From positions 2,348,001-2,412,000 of the forward strand of contig NZ_CP024123.1 of assembly GCF_002736105.1 (NCBI RefSeq): a stretch of DNA of 64,000 nucleotides, written 5' to 3'. Source of the stretch: Solibacillus sp. R5-41 (lineage in GTDB: Bacteria; Bacillota; Bacilli; Bacillales_A; Planococcaceae). The position numbers were made by a program, and so were the translations under genes. The notes below the pieces were generated by a model. It saw nothing but the letters and a program-made list of their open reading frames with translations, had not been told where the DNA came from and ran no database searches. Within the stretch, counting starts at the first letter, position 1. Each line of letters opens with the position of its first letter. This document shows positions 8,510-17,476 of the stretch, piece after piece.

Positions 8510-9706
8510 CTATGCCACTTTCTTTTGTTTCTGATCTAAAAAATAACTATAGAAAGTGAGCAAACTTGCACAAACTGCTACGATTCCACCGACCCATGTG
8601 ACATTCAGTAAATTCCCTTGATGATATACCATTCCGCCTAATGCAGAACCAAAAGCGATTCCGACGTTACTTGCTACTGGCATAAGTGAAGCAGCGAGAC
8701 CTGTTGCTTTTGGCTGATAAATTTCAGCAAGATCAATTAAATAAAGCTGAGTAGATGTTGTTAATAGGATTGCCATTAACGACATCAAGCCAATATTGAT
8801 TAGCCCTAATATAAAATGGTTAGTCGTCCAAAATAAACTTGTCAGAACAACTGCCTGAATGAGAAAAACAAATCGCAGACGACCGATTGCATTATGGCTA
8901 GCAATTTTACCAGCAAGGATATTACTGAAAATCGAGATAAATCCATATCCAAATAGCACTAAACTAATTGAATGATTTGGTACTTCCATTCCTTGCAAAA
9001 TAGGAACAAGATAAGTAAAGACGGCATAAGTTGCGCCAAATCCGAGCGCAGGAATGAAAAAAGCCATCAAAATTCTTGGATTGGTCAGTAAAGAAAACTG
9101 ATCCCGCATCGAACTGCGTATTTGGCTTAGTTTATTTGGCAAGATAAAAAAAGATGCCAAAAATGCCAATACGCCTAGGAAAGTAGTTAACATGAACGTC
9201 GCATTCCAGCCGTACGATTTGGCGATAACAATACCAAGTGGCACGCCAACGACATTGGCAAGTGTGAAACCGCCAAAAACGAATGATATAGCAAGTCCGC
9301 GTTTATTACTGGGCATCGTTTCACTTGCAACAATCATTGCTAGCGAAATTAATACGCCAGTTACTATCGCTGTCATAATTCGAAGTGCAAGGAATATGGT
9401 ATAACTTGTCGCGACGACACACAAAGCATTAAGGACGATGAAAGTTCCTGTTAAAAACAACATCCATTTACGCTTTGGAAAATGACTTGTTGCTGACATA
9501 ACTAATGGTGTGGCGATGGCAAACGTAAAGGCAAATGCAGAAACGAGTGTGCCTGCCATTGCATTTGTAATTTGTAGGCTCGAGGAAATATCGGTTAAGA
9601 TTCCGACAATAACAAATTCACTTGTTCCGAGAACAAATGTTAATAAAGAAAGTGTTAAAATGAGCAACCAATGTCGCTTCGTTAATTCTGTGGAGTTCAT
9701 ATGCAT
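8510..9706 (-). CDS. MFS drug/sugar efflux transporter (DHA1/AraJ-like)
   Basis: A 398-residue protein with 12 predicted membrane helices. TSEFVIVGIL in helix 1 is the signature of the AraJ/YdhP/NepI branch of the DHA1 family, which exports sugars, nucleosides or drugs by proton antiport. The loop between helices 2 and 3 carries a basic FPKRK. The substrate is not predictable. Two ATGs are close (9706 and 9700), and AGAGG fits either. The 5' leader on the minus strand contains three strong hairpins (9753-9858), described separately. No regulator gene is intact beside it. Confidence 0.85.
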   Translation of the reverse strand: MHMNSTELTKRHWLLILTLSLLTFVLGTSEFVIVGILTDISSSLQITNAMAGTLVSAFAFTFAIATPLVMSATSHFPKRKWMLFLTGTFIVLNALCVVATSYTIFLALRIMTAIVTGVLISLAMIVASETMPSNKRGLAISFVFGGFTLANVVGVPLGIVIAKSYGWNATFMLTTFLGVLAFLASFFILPNKLSQIRSSMRDQFSLLTNPRILMAFFIPALGFGATYAVFTYLVPILQGMEVPNHSISLVLFGYGFISIFSNILAGKIASHNAIGRLRFVFLIQAVVLTSLFWTTNHFILGLINIGLMSLMAILLTTSTQLYLIDLAEIYQPKATGLAASLMPVASNVGIAFGSALGGMVYHQGNLLNVTWVGGIVAVCASLLTFYSYFLDQKQKKVA

Positions 9707-9752
9707 AAGTGCCTCTTTTCTAAGATGTATGGAAATGTGTTTTAAAGTAGAT

Positions 9753-9858
9753 CAATTACGCCTCGGCGTAATTGGGACAGGATTTTAAATTGTGCTTACG
9801 CCTGCAAGCTGCAGGTCAGTTAGCCGTTGTCGCATGGATGCGACGACCTTAGGCTAAC
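9753..9858 (-). repeat. Three-hairpin structured leader or repeat upstream of the MFS gene
   Basis: Three inverted repeats follow each other: CAATTACGCC/GGCGTAATTG (9753-9774, perfect with a 2-base loop), CCTGCA/TGCAGG (9801-9815), and GTTAGCC/GGCTAAC with an inner GTCGCAT/ATGCGAC (9819-9858). They lie in the 5' leader of the MFS gene. The first resembles one end of the element at 55190-55410. I read it as a mobile or REP-like intergenic element or a structured RNA; it matches no riboswitch class I know. Confidence 0.5.
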
Positions 9859-10003
9859 ATCCTTTTATTGCTCCTTTCAAAATCAACAACCTAAATATCA
9901 TACCACAAACTATTTTCGCATGATAAATCATTTTTTTTGATAGAGGATTACTTGTGCAGCTGTAACAAGTTGCAAGTAAAAGAACAAGAACACCTCCTTG
10001 TTC

Positions 10004-10165
10004 ATGAAGCGCTTTATGAGCAGTCTTCCTTTAGATCAGGTCGCTCGGTCCAAAGCCATATCGGATATTCTCCCGCATATTTGGGGAACCGATTTTTCAT
10101 TTGCACCATTATCCATTCATAAGGTTCAACATATTCTTTCCAAACAAATTAGGTATTTACTGTAA
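10004..10165 (+). pseudogene. 53-codon protein-like fragment
   Basis: The frame from ATG 10004 reads MKRFMSSLPLDQVARSKAIS, then ILPHIWGTDFSFAPLSIHKV to a stop at 10165. It has protein-like composition but no ribosome site. An overlapping frame just upstream (9937 on) is also protein-like, suggesting one older gene broken by a frameshift. The family is not recognised. It lies divergent to the MFS gene, where a regulator might have been expected. Confidence 0.3.
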
Positions 10166-10270
10166 ATTAACCAAGACTTTGTACACCCTTTCATTTATCC
10201 ATTGCTTGTATAATCTAATTAGTTCCATAATCGTTTATTGCCCCAGCCCTTAGAAAAGATTTTTTTGCTA

Positions 10271-10720
10271 CTAACTCCATACAGGCAATGAAGGATGTGT
10301 ATCATTTTCATCTGTTATTATTGTAATATCATGAAAACCAGCAGCTTCTACATGTTTTAGAAATTTACAAGCAATACTTCTGATTTTAAGAAAATCAAAA
10401 TATATTGAATCCACAGATAAAAATGCAAGTTCACATGTACGTTTAAAAAATTCAGCATAATATACATTATTCTGATTGCGATCAATATTAGGAAATGCCT
10501 ACAATCTCGCAAAGATTATGTAATATTTCTTTGTAGAAATACGTTCTAAAAATGTAGGACCTACTAAAATTGTTTCATTTGTTTGAAATAAGTTTTGATT
10601 CCTTACTCTATCCTCAAAATTATAAATCTCACCAGGACCTATCGACCGTTAGCATTTTGGATCAACTAGATCAATTAAAATATCCGCTAATGCAAATTTT
10701 CTGTCATCAATTTTAAACAT
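10271..10720 (-). pseudogene. Gene with two in-frame stop codons, unknown family
   Basis: A 150-codon minus-strand frame starts with ATG at 10720, preceded by GGAGG at proper spacing, and keeps one reading frame to a double TAG TAG at 10268-10273. It is interrupted by only two stops, after VDPKC (about codon 24) and after IIFARL (about codon 73). The parts around and between the stops read as normal protein, for example SIGPGEIYNFEDRVRNQNLF and FHDITIITDENDTHPSLPVW. There is no frameshift. Recent decay is the simplest reading. The family is not recognised. Confidence 0.6.
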
Positions 10721-10737
10721 TATTCCTCCATTCTTCA

Positions 10738-10940
10738 TTAAAAACTACCTCTTTTCTCATTTGTAATTATTTGATCGCCCTGTACAGAATTTACCCGCAT
10801 ATGACTTCCCTGTTACACTCAATAGTAAATTTTAGCGAATTGATAATTTCCCGAGAAATAAAATGATACAAAGTAGAATAAACAGCACTTTCCGATAAAT
10901 TATTCATACTAAATTTAAACTTACTGTTATAATGTTCTTC
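10738..10940 (-). pseudogene. Frameshifted fragment upstream of the two-stop pseudogene
   Basis: The minus strand reads MNNLSESAVYSTLYHFISRE, then LKFTIECNREVICG and a stop; a shifted frame continues with VNSVQGDQIITNEKRGSF to a TAA at 10738. That stop lies about 15 bases before the start of the next pseudogene, so the two probably formed an operon of unknown function. No start codon is left. The rest of 10941-11230 shows only a degraded copy of the 55 kb intergenic element near 11083-11110. Confidence 0.35.
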
Positions 10941-11230
10941 TTAAACTATCGCTGTATGAATTAGTCGAACACCAGGTGCATAATAATTTTAAATTCCAAA
11001 TAAGAATGCTACCAGCAGTTATTATGGCTATTCAAATTGTAAGCCTCATCAGAAAATTCTGCTTCCCACTGGTAGCTGCGTACCCTATTCAGATTGAATT
11101 AAAATCCCACACTATATAAGAAATCTTTTTATTTACTTCTAATTGTATGAGTTTTTTCGTGTCATTAAACTAGTATGACTAGTGTACCTATAAGAATAAA
11201 TAAAAAATTAACTAAATTATTAAATAGACA

Positions 11231-11257
11231 ATAGGTTATTTATCCAAAACATACTAT
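11231..11257 (+). promoter_or_regulatory. Sigma-E/sigma-K-like promoter, cassette copy 1
   Basis: ATA, 16 bases, then CATACTAT. This fits the mother-cell sigma-E consensus (ATA-N16-18-CATACAAT) and partly that of sigma-K. The block from here to about 11275 is almost identical upstream of all three cassette copies, while DNA further upstream is unrelated. Conservation and spacing are seen directly; the sigma assignment is an inference. Confidence 0.55.
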
Positions 11258-11312
11258 CGAAACTGAATAGATTATTACAGAAGTTCATTTTAAACGAAAG
11301 GAGGAAATATTA

Positions 11313-11939
11313 ATGTTGGATAAATATTATAAAGTCGCTCAATTTGAGGGGGATTCAAGTTTACTTCACCAAATTGAAGCTTTATATGGTGTAAATGAAA
11401 TAAATTTCGTCAGCTCTAAAGAAGAGATGATGGAAAAGTATTCAGATATTGTAAACCATGGACTAACAACTTGTGATAAGCCTTGTAAGCAAACCTTCTC
11501 TACATGTTTTATTAAAGAAGCACCATTAAATCTAATAGCTATTTCTGATGGTCTTAGCCCCGTTGCTGATTTTTCAGGCCTTCATTGTATTATTGAACCA
11601 TGCATTACTAAGGCAACTATTGATATTTATGGGTGTAAGTCAAAACATGTGAATACAAAAGTAAACGCAGTTCACCTTGTTGGACGACTAGGTTACTGGT
11701 TCAATTTTGAAGAAGTATTTTTAAACAAATGTGAAAAAAGACTCGACTTTAGAACGGCAGCAGGTCAAGGAACAGGGTTCGTGGACCAAGTACTTTGCTA
11801 TATTCCAGAATATGAAAATGATTGCCCTGTAGACATTTGCGATTCAAAAATTGATGTTGATTTTAGAAAGGCAATTATATGTGATGATAAAATTTATTTA
11901 GTATATGACGTTAAGGTAATATTCCCTAAGTGTTGTTAA
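11313..11939 (+). CDS. Cysteine-rich 208-residue protein, cassette copy 1
   Basis: A soluble 208-residue protein with no signal peptide or membrane segment and 13 cysteines: CDKPC, STC, LHC, EPC, YGC, NKC, VLC, DCP, ICD, IICDD and a terminal KCC. Two further copies lie at 20709 and 22216. They differ by scattered, mostly mild substitutions and keep all 13 cysteines, which argues for purifying selection and structural disulfides or metal binding. AAGGAGG sits 8 bases before ATG. A hairpin (11943-11960) and a small CGCG peptide gene follow. With the sigma-E-like promoter this suggests a spore coat or exosporium protein. The family is not recognised by me. Confidence 0.75.
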   Translation: MLDKYYKVAQFEGDSSLLHQIEALYGVNEINFVSSKEEMMEKYSDIVNHGLTTCDKPCKQTFSTCFIKEAPLNLIAISDGLSPVADFSGLHCIIEPCITKATIDIYGCKSKHVNTKVNAVHLVGRLGYWFNFEEVFLNKCEKRLDFRTAAGQGTGFVDQVLCYIPEYENDCPVDICDSKIDVDFRKAIICDDKIYLVYDVKVIFPKCC

Positions 11940-11982
11940 TATCAGGAATTTAAAGTCCTGACTGAACGGAGGGAAATATACT

Positions 11983-12084
11983 ATGAAACGAATGGCAGGA
12001 CCTTATACAGGGATTAAACAAGAGCCACCCAAAAAACCAAAAACAAGTATCAAACGTTCAAGTGGCTGTGGATGTGGGAAATAA
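11983..12084 (+). CDS. 33-residue basic CGCG peptide, cassette copy 1
   Basis: A short gene with a good ribosome site (CGGAGGG, 8 bases before ATG), 43 bases after the 208-residue gene. It begins MKRMAG, continues with a Pro/Lys-rich stretch (PPKKPKTSIKRSS) and ends GCGCGK. The copy at 22052 starts with the same MKRMAG and has CGCGC, though the rest differs; the shared ends and conserved position argue for a real gene. It is too short for family recognition. It may be a coat-linked peptide cross-linked by its cysteines. Confidence 0.6.
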   Translation: MKRMAGPYTGIKQEPPKKPKTSIKRSSGCGCGK

Positions 12085-12131
12085 TTACACTATCTACAAT
12101 TGCAGCTTAATATATTTATAAATGATCGTAC

Positions 12132-12168
12132 AAAAAGGGGTGAATCATAAATGATTATCCCCTTTTTT
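12132..12168 (+). terminator. Terminator of cassette copy 1
   Basis: AAAAAGGGG pairs with CCCCTTTTTT, with an inner AATCAT/ATGATT stem, 47 bases after the peptide stop codon. Confidence 0.85.
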
Positions 12169-12394
12169 ATTTGTATTTATATACATCAAGCTTGTTGCCT
12201 TTTTGCTATTAATATAGCTAAGGCTAATAGCTATTGCATAGTTTACTAACTAGTGGTATGTGTGGCAAAAAGAAAAGGATTCCCGTAATTACTAAAGACA
12301 ACCGTTCCATCGCAATACTCTCACGTTTTAACCCTTAAAATTTTTAAATCCTATACCAAAACAAATTATTGATTATGGTACCCGATGCAGAATA

Positions 12395-13540
12395 TTAATT
12401 CACTTTACGTGGATTTTTCAAATAAATAAACCATCTTAACATCATTTCTACTGGACCAATTGAAAAGCGTGTTAAATACAGTTGACTTATTTTTAGCTGC
12501 ATAACATAAATGATGACCGATAACAGGATCCCAACAAATACACCTAGCTTCCCAAACAATCCAAAACCGTAACCGTAAAAAATAATTGTACAAATAATCG
12601 ATTGCATCAAATAGTTGGTAAGCGATAATTTTCCGATTGGGGCAAAATAATTAGTCATTTGCGTTTGATAGCGGTTAAATAGCCATGCGAATAAGGCAAT
12701 ATAACCGATTGCTAACACATATGTCCCTGCCGAATAAATAAATAGGCTAAACGGCGTGTCAAAAATAATGAATCCCTTCAGCAGTAGCCCGACTGGTACG
12801 AGCATCGCCACTTTTTTATATGTCTGAGTGCTATTAGCGAGCTGTAAAAATGCTCCCTTTTTCGCCATGCCTATTCCGAATAATACAAAGGGACCGACAG
12901 CTAGAAAGCTTACAATAGTCAAGAAAAGCCAGCCAATTGGTAAAGTTAATAAAAATATAAGTCCATCCCCTATAATAAAATCACCTATACGTTGTGCAAA
13001 TATTTCGGCATATGTACCGTCCTGATAAATCATAATTTCCGCTGCTGTTAAAGGTTTCAGTAGCTTTATAAAACTGCTACCAAAATAGGCTCCCACTCCT
13101 AGGATTGCTGTTAAAATAATGCCCCATACAAAATACGTTTTCACTCGACGCTTTAAGAAAAATACTAATAAAATGAAAAGGGTTGAGCCATATGTTAATA
13201 AAACATCGCCTTCCCATACAAGTGCAATATGCATCGCTCCTAATATGGATAAGCCAATAGCCCGTCGAAACACAATATTTTTGTACTTTAACCCCGAAGC
13301 CTCTCTTGATTCAATCATTTTTATCAAAACAAATCCAAATACAAAACCAAAAATCGGATAAAATGACCCTTCCACAACTATTTTCACAAAATAATAGCTT
13401 ATTTTATCTAGCAAATTTGCCGATTCAATAATTTCTACGCCTGATGAACCAAATTGGAAATGGAGCATATTAGCTAATAATATTCCAATTAGCGAAAATC
13501 CCCTCAATGCGTCCATCAGTTCTACACGTTCTACCTTCAA
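12395..13540 (-). CDS. DUF418 (YeiB-like) multi-pass membrane protein
   Basis: A 381-residue protein with about 9-10 membrane helices. ERVELMDALRGFSLIGILLAN at the N-terminus is the hallmark of YeiB/YxaH-type proteins, and the DUF418 region with IGKLSLTNYLMQS lies in the C-terminal half. The start codon is TTG at 13540, with AAGGTGAG 6 bases upstream. The family resembles acyltransferase-3-like membrane enzymes but its reaction is unknown. It stands alone; 12169-12394 upstream of its stop holds only a dispersed palindrome near 12376. Confidence 0.85.
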   Translation of the reverse strand: MKVERVELMDALRGFSLIGILLANMLHFQFGSSGVEIIESANLLDKISYYFVKIVVEGSFYPIFGFVFGFVLIKMIESREASGLKYKNIVFRRAIGLSILGAMHIALVWEGDVLLTYGSTLFILLVFFLKRRVKTYFVWGIILTAILGVGAYFGSSFIKLLKPLTAAEIMIYQDGTYAEIFAQRIGDFIIGDGLIFLLTLPIGWLFLTIVSFLAVGPFVLFGIGMAKKGAFLQLANSTQTYKKVAMLVPVGLLLKGFIIFDTPFSLFIYSAGTYVLAIGYIALFAWLFNRYQTQMTNYFAPIGKLSLTNYLMQSIICTIIFYGYGFGLFGKLGVFVGILLSVIIYVMQLKISQLYLTRFSIGPVEMMLRWFIYLKNPRKVN

Positions 13541-14034
13541 TCTCTCACCTTCTTTTCGTTATTAATTACTATACGAATGTAGCGAAAGATAGTTTCATAA
13601 TAATTGGAAAAAATGTATTTCCACAAGCCATCACCAAATTTTGGAGATGGAAAATCGTTATTAATTTCGAATGTAGCAGATGTAAAACGCTTCTTGTTTA
13701 TACCCTTTTAATAATTTCTGTTAATTCGCTTAGTTAATAGCTTATCAATATCGCTAACGTTTCTACTTCAAATCAATTGCTCAAACCATTTCGAAAAATT
13801 TCTATTTTCCTAGAAAAACAATTTACCTTCATTAAACAATTATTCACTTGCATTTTTAGTATGAATTATAGATATGCTAAAATGTACAAAATTTTCTACA
13901 ATAACGTTCACTAAATCTTTACATTTAACTGGAAGATTTCAGTTGAGTTTACTAAATAAAAAGAATAATATGAATTTCGAAGGGTGATTCTTCGCCATTC
14001 AAGCAATATCTAACATTGAAAAGGGGTTGGAAAC

Positions 14035-15240
14035 ATGTCAGACGTTCTAAAGCAATTTGTAATGCCATCAGAAAACTTATTTGGACCTGGTGCAATTCAA
14101 GAAGTTGGTAAAAAACTAACCGATTTAGAAGTGAAAAAGACATTAATCGTAACAGATGAGGGCTTACACGAATTAGGTCTCTCAGAACAAATTGCTAATA
14201 TCATTACAGCTGCTGGTATTGAAGTTGCAATTTTCCCGAAAGCAGAACCAAATCCAACGGACAAAAATATTGAAGATGGTATCGCGGTTTATCATGCCGA
14301 GAACTGTGATTCAATCGTATCGCTTGGAGGCGGAAGTGCACACGATGCAGCAAAAGGTATCGGTATTATTGCTTCGAATGGTGGTTGCATTCATGATTAT
14401 GAAGGCGTAGATCAAACACAAAATCCATTAGTTCCGCTAATTGCCATCAATACAACTGCTGGTACAGCGAGCGAAATGACGCGCTTTACAATTATTACAG
14501 ATACAGCACGTAAAGTAAAAATGGCCATTGTCGACAAACATGTTACCCCTCTTGTGTCGATTAATGACCCTGAGTTAATGATTGGTTTACCACCAGCACT
14601 AACAGCAGCAACTGGCTTAGATGCATTAACACATGCGATCGAAGCATTTGTTTCAACAAATGCAACGCCAATTACAGATGCTTGTGGCGAAAAAGTACTG
14701 CAGTTAATCCCTGAGTTTTTACCACGCGCATATGCAAATGGTACTGATTTAGAAGCACGTGAGCAAATGGTTTACGCTCAATTTTTAGCAGGAATGGCGT
14801 TCAACAACGCATCATTAGGTTATGTACATGCCATTGCCCATCAATTAGGTGGCTTCTATAACCTACCACACGGCGTATGTAACGCGATTTTATTACCACA
14901 TGTTTGCCGTTTCAATTTAACAGCACGTACAGAACGCTTTGCAAAAATCGCTGAATTATTAGGTGCAAATATTGAAGGTCTAAGCAAGCGCGATGCTGCT
15001 GAAAAAGCAATTTCAGTAATTGAAGCGTTAGCAAAAGACTTAAATATTCCAAGTGGCTTCCGTGAGCTTGGTGCGAAAGACGAAGACATCGAAATTTTAG
15101 CTCAAAATGCGATGTTAGATGTTTGCGCAGCGACAAACCCACGAAAAGCTACTCTTGAAGATATTAAACAAATAATTACAAATGCAATGGGACCGGTTGT
15201 GGTACAAGTTAACCAAAATGAAGCCGTAACAGTCTCTTAA
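14035..15240 (+). CDS. Iron-containing alcohol dehydrogenase (type III)
   Basis: A 401-residue group III alcohol dehydrogenase that oxidises short alcohols or reduces aldehydes with NAD(H). The NAD-binding GGGS is at residues 98-101 and the metal ligands are D196, H200, H265 and H279. It resembles methanol/1,3-propanediol/butanol dehydrogenases; the exact substrate cannot be read. AAAAGGGG precedes the ATG by about 9 bases. The 494-base upstream spacer (13541-14034) is AT-rich with no gene; a promoter is expected there but I see no clear one. A terminator follows. Confidence 0.9.
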   Translation: MSDVLKQFVMPSENLFGPGAIQEVGKKLTDLEVKKTLIVTDEGLHELGLSEQIANIITAAGIEVAIFPKAEPNPTDKNIEDGIAVYHAENCDSIVSLGGGSAHDAAKGIGIIASNGGCIHDYEGVDQTQNPLVPLIAINTTAGTASEMTRFTIITDTARKVKMAIVDKHVTPLVSINDPELMIGLPPALTAATGLDALTHAIEAFVSTNATPITDACGEKVLQLIPEFLPRAYANGTDLEAREQMVYAQFLAGMAFNNASLGYVHAIAHQLGGFYNLPHGVCNAILLPHVCRFNLTARTERFAKIAELLGANIEGLSKRDAAEKAISVIEALAKDLNIPSGFRELGAKDEDIEILAQNAMLDVCAATNPRKATLEDIKQIITNAMGPVVVQVNQNEAVTVS

Positions 15241-15253
15241 TTACCTAAACACA

Positions 15254-15288
15254 AAAACCTTTGGATATTTTATCCAAAGGTTTTTTAT
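15254..15288. terminator. Bidirectional terminator between the alcohol dehydrogenase and GDPD genes
   Basis: AACCTTTGGA pairs with TCCAAAGGTT around a short AT loop, with TTTTTT on the plus side and AAAAA before the stem. It serves the dehydrogenase gene and probably the convergent GDPD gene. Confidence 0.85.
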
Positions 15289-15362
15289 TGGTTTGCCCGA
15301 TAGGCACAACAACTCCATAGGGAAAGTCCATTACATGCTTGGTAGTAGGACCTATTGAGAAA

Positions 15363-16337
15363 TCATTCAGCAATCCTATCCACCCGATTTGTCCATATAT
15401 ACCCTTGATACCCTTCTGGAATTTTTTCAAGGCTGCCTTTTGTATCAAAACCCTCTGACCATTTGCCATTTCCTTCTACAATTACGACTCTTGTATTAAC
15501 CGACGCCATTCTATCTACAAATTTATTCGGCCAACCCCATAAGTATTTTGCATAATTTAAAGGTAAATGAAGCTCCATATTGTGCAATTCTTTTGGAATA
15601 TAGCCTGTCCAACCTATTAATTCATATTTTAATAACGCCTCTTTCATCATTGCTTTTGTTAATAGCTTCATGTCACTATTCTTTGATCGTAAATAGGAAA
15701 ATCCTTCACTTTCTCCATCACCATAAACGGTTATGTAATTCAATTGATTTTTAGACATTTTGCTTAAATACGTATCCCACAAAACTTTTGTCGTTTCTTT
15801 AGTGGCATCTTTATCATGTATTAAAAACTCTTTATTCGGAAAAGCAGCAAACACCTCGTCTAAGCTTGGTAGCATACCCCTACCTTGACCACGAAACGGG
15901 TATGTAGCGCCTTGATCAGCCGTATAGCGATAGCCAATATCTAACTTTTTTAATTCGTCCATCGTAAAATCTTTGACTTCGCCTTTTCCATTTGTTCGAT
16001 ATTCTAGCGTAAAATCATGAAAAACAGCTAGTTGACGGTCCTTCGTTAGTTTAATATCCAATTCCACTACATCCGCACCATGATCAAACGCTGCTTTAAT
16101 AGAAGGAATTGTATTTTCTAAATAAGGATGTTCAGGTGGATAAATCATTTCAGCTGTATTCGTATCACTCTCTACCTTAGATATATCAAAGGTTTGAGCT
16201 AACCCTCGATGAGCCAGAATCTTATAATTCGTATTTTTAGAATAAAATAAACTCGTATTATTTATCCAAACGAAAGCAGCCAACAGGATAAATCCCCCTA
16301 AAATAATCCATCTCTTTTTCCCTTTCCTTTTATTCAT
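15363..16337 (-). CDS. Membrane-anchored glycerophosphodiester phosphodiesterase-family protein
   Basis: A 324-residue protein with an N-terminal anchor (about residues 10-27) and an extracytoplasmic GDPD-like domain. Family motifs are LAHRG, ENTIPS and VVELDIKLTKDRQLAVFHD, which hold the Glu/Asp metal ligands and catalytic His. The C-terminal TNRVDRI is usual for the fold. Such enzymes hydrolyse glycerophosphodiesters from lipids or teichoic acids. The true start is ATG 16337, with AAAGGGTGA 5 bases upstream. It lies 38 bases downstream of a glycosyltransferase gene, suggesting a shared envelope role. Confidence 0.85.
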   Translation of the reverse strand: MNKRKGKKRWIILGGFILLAAFVWINNTSLFYSKNTNYKILAHRGLAQTFDISKVESDTNTAEMIYPPEHPYLENTIPSIKAAFDHGADVVELDIKLTKDRQLAVFHDFTLEYRTNGKGEVKDFTMDELKKLDIGYRYTADQGATYPFRGQGRGMLPSLDEVFAAFPNKEFLIHDKDATKETTKVLWDTYLSKMSKNQLNYITVYGDGESEGFSYLRSKNSDMKLLTKAMMKEALLKYELIGWTGYIPKELHNMELHLPLNYAKYLWGWPNKFVDRMASVNTRVVIVEGNGKWSEGFDTKGSLEKIPEGYQGYIWTNRVDRIAE

Positions 16338-16375
16338 TTTGTCACCCTTTCTTATCTGAATAAGAAAAAGAGCCC

Positions 16376-17476
16376 TCAATCAGCTCTTTCCTCATCTAAT
16401 AAACCTGCAATTTTTTTCACAATAACCTTCCAATTCAATTCAGTCCGCGCAAACTTTTGTAGTTCGTCACATGTATGTGAAAGTACTTGCTCTTGTGTTG
16501 CCGCATTTTTTAATTCTAGTCCAATATGTTCCCAATCATACGTCGGATGAATTTTACCAAAACGTTGATTTTGTGTAATGTCCGAAGCACCATCAACATT
16601 GGTAGATATGATATAACAACCATTTTTAGCCGCTTCAGCAAATACATGTGCATGACATTCTACTGTGGATGTGAGGCAAAATATTTTAGCTAGCCTATAC
16701 TCTTGTTCTAACAAATATTTATCGTAGATCGGTCCTAAAATGATTACCTGATCAGCATATGCGCTTCCTTCAAGCATTTCGTGTAATTCCTGTCTAAATT
16801 TCTCTGACATGGGGCCAACTAGGCGAAATTCCCAATCCGCAAGCTCAGCAGCTAAAAAGGAGGTTACTGCCATCTTAATTTGTTTTTCAGGCGCATCTAA
16901 ACGACCAACCGTCAGTATTCTGTTTTTTTTCTGTTCAAAGGAAACGGGCACAGTTGGAAAGTATTCATAATACCCATTTGGAATCAGCTTTACATCTAAA
17001 TTCAGCGCACTATTAATTTGTGTTTGAATCGGTTCGCATTCAGAAGTGACTAAATCACAAAGGTGAAGCAACTCTTCAAAATAAGAATAAGTCATAAGTC
17101 GGCTCAACCAAAAACGATTAACATCTAGCTTCATATAAATTTTACCGTTTGGATTGTATTGCTTATATGTTTTTAGCATGGATAAATAGGATGGATAAGG
17201 TCCAATGGCAAAAGCTATATCAATTTCTTGTGCATGTTCCTTTAAGTAAGCATTCATATTTTCCTCAAAACTACCTTCAAAAGGGATATGTTGGAATTTC
17301 ACAAAAGGAAATGTTTGATGGAGTACGGATTCATTAAATTCAGACGTTACAATCGTCACATCATAATTTAAATATTCACCGAGCAAGATCGGTACGAGAC
17401 AAAGATCTTTGAAAATATGAGCTTCTGAAAGCTTATATGATTCAACACTACAAATAAAGGCTATTTTTTTTGACAT
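16376..17476 (-). CDS. Glycosyltransferase, GT4-like (GT-B fold)
   Basis: A 366-residue protein with a two-domain GT-B layout. The second domain shows NRILTVGRLDAPEKQIKMAV, the usual donor-domain entry, and the late E-x7-E-type region VECHAHVFAEAAKNGCYIIS. The acceptor is not predictable. A start at ATG 17476 is chosen, with TGGGGG 5 bases upstream. The 353-base spacer 17489-17841, between this gene and the divergent GT2 gene, contains CATATTGTA at 17714, a perfect sigma-K-type -10 on the plus strand, but without a well-placed -35. Confidence 0.8.
   Translation of the reverse strand: MSKKIAFICSVESYKLSEAHIFKDLCLVPILLGEYLNYDVTIVTSEFNESVLHQTFPFVKFQHIPFEGSFEENMNAYLKEHAQEIDIAFAIGPYPSYLSMLKTYKQYNPNGKIYMKLDVNRFWLSRLMTYSYFEELLHLCDLVTSECEPIQTQINSALNLDVKLIPNGYYEYFPTVPVSFEQKKNRILTVGRLDAPEKQIKMAVTSFLAAELADWEFRLVGPMSEKFRQELHEMLEGSAYADQVIILGPIYDKYLLEQEYRLAKIFCLTSTVECHAHVFAEAAKNGCYIISTNVDGASDITQNQRFGKIHPTYDWEHIGLELKNAATQEQVLSHTCDELQKFARTELNWKVIVKKIAGLLDEERAD

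Noticed and set aside
15245-15469. 74-codon minus-strand frame at the end of the GDPD gene
   Set aside because: A shifted frame of the GDPD coding end and the terminator; no ribosome site.
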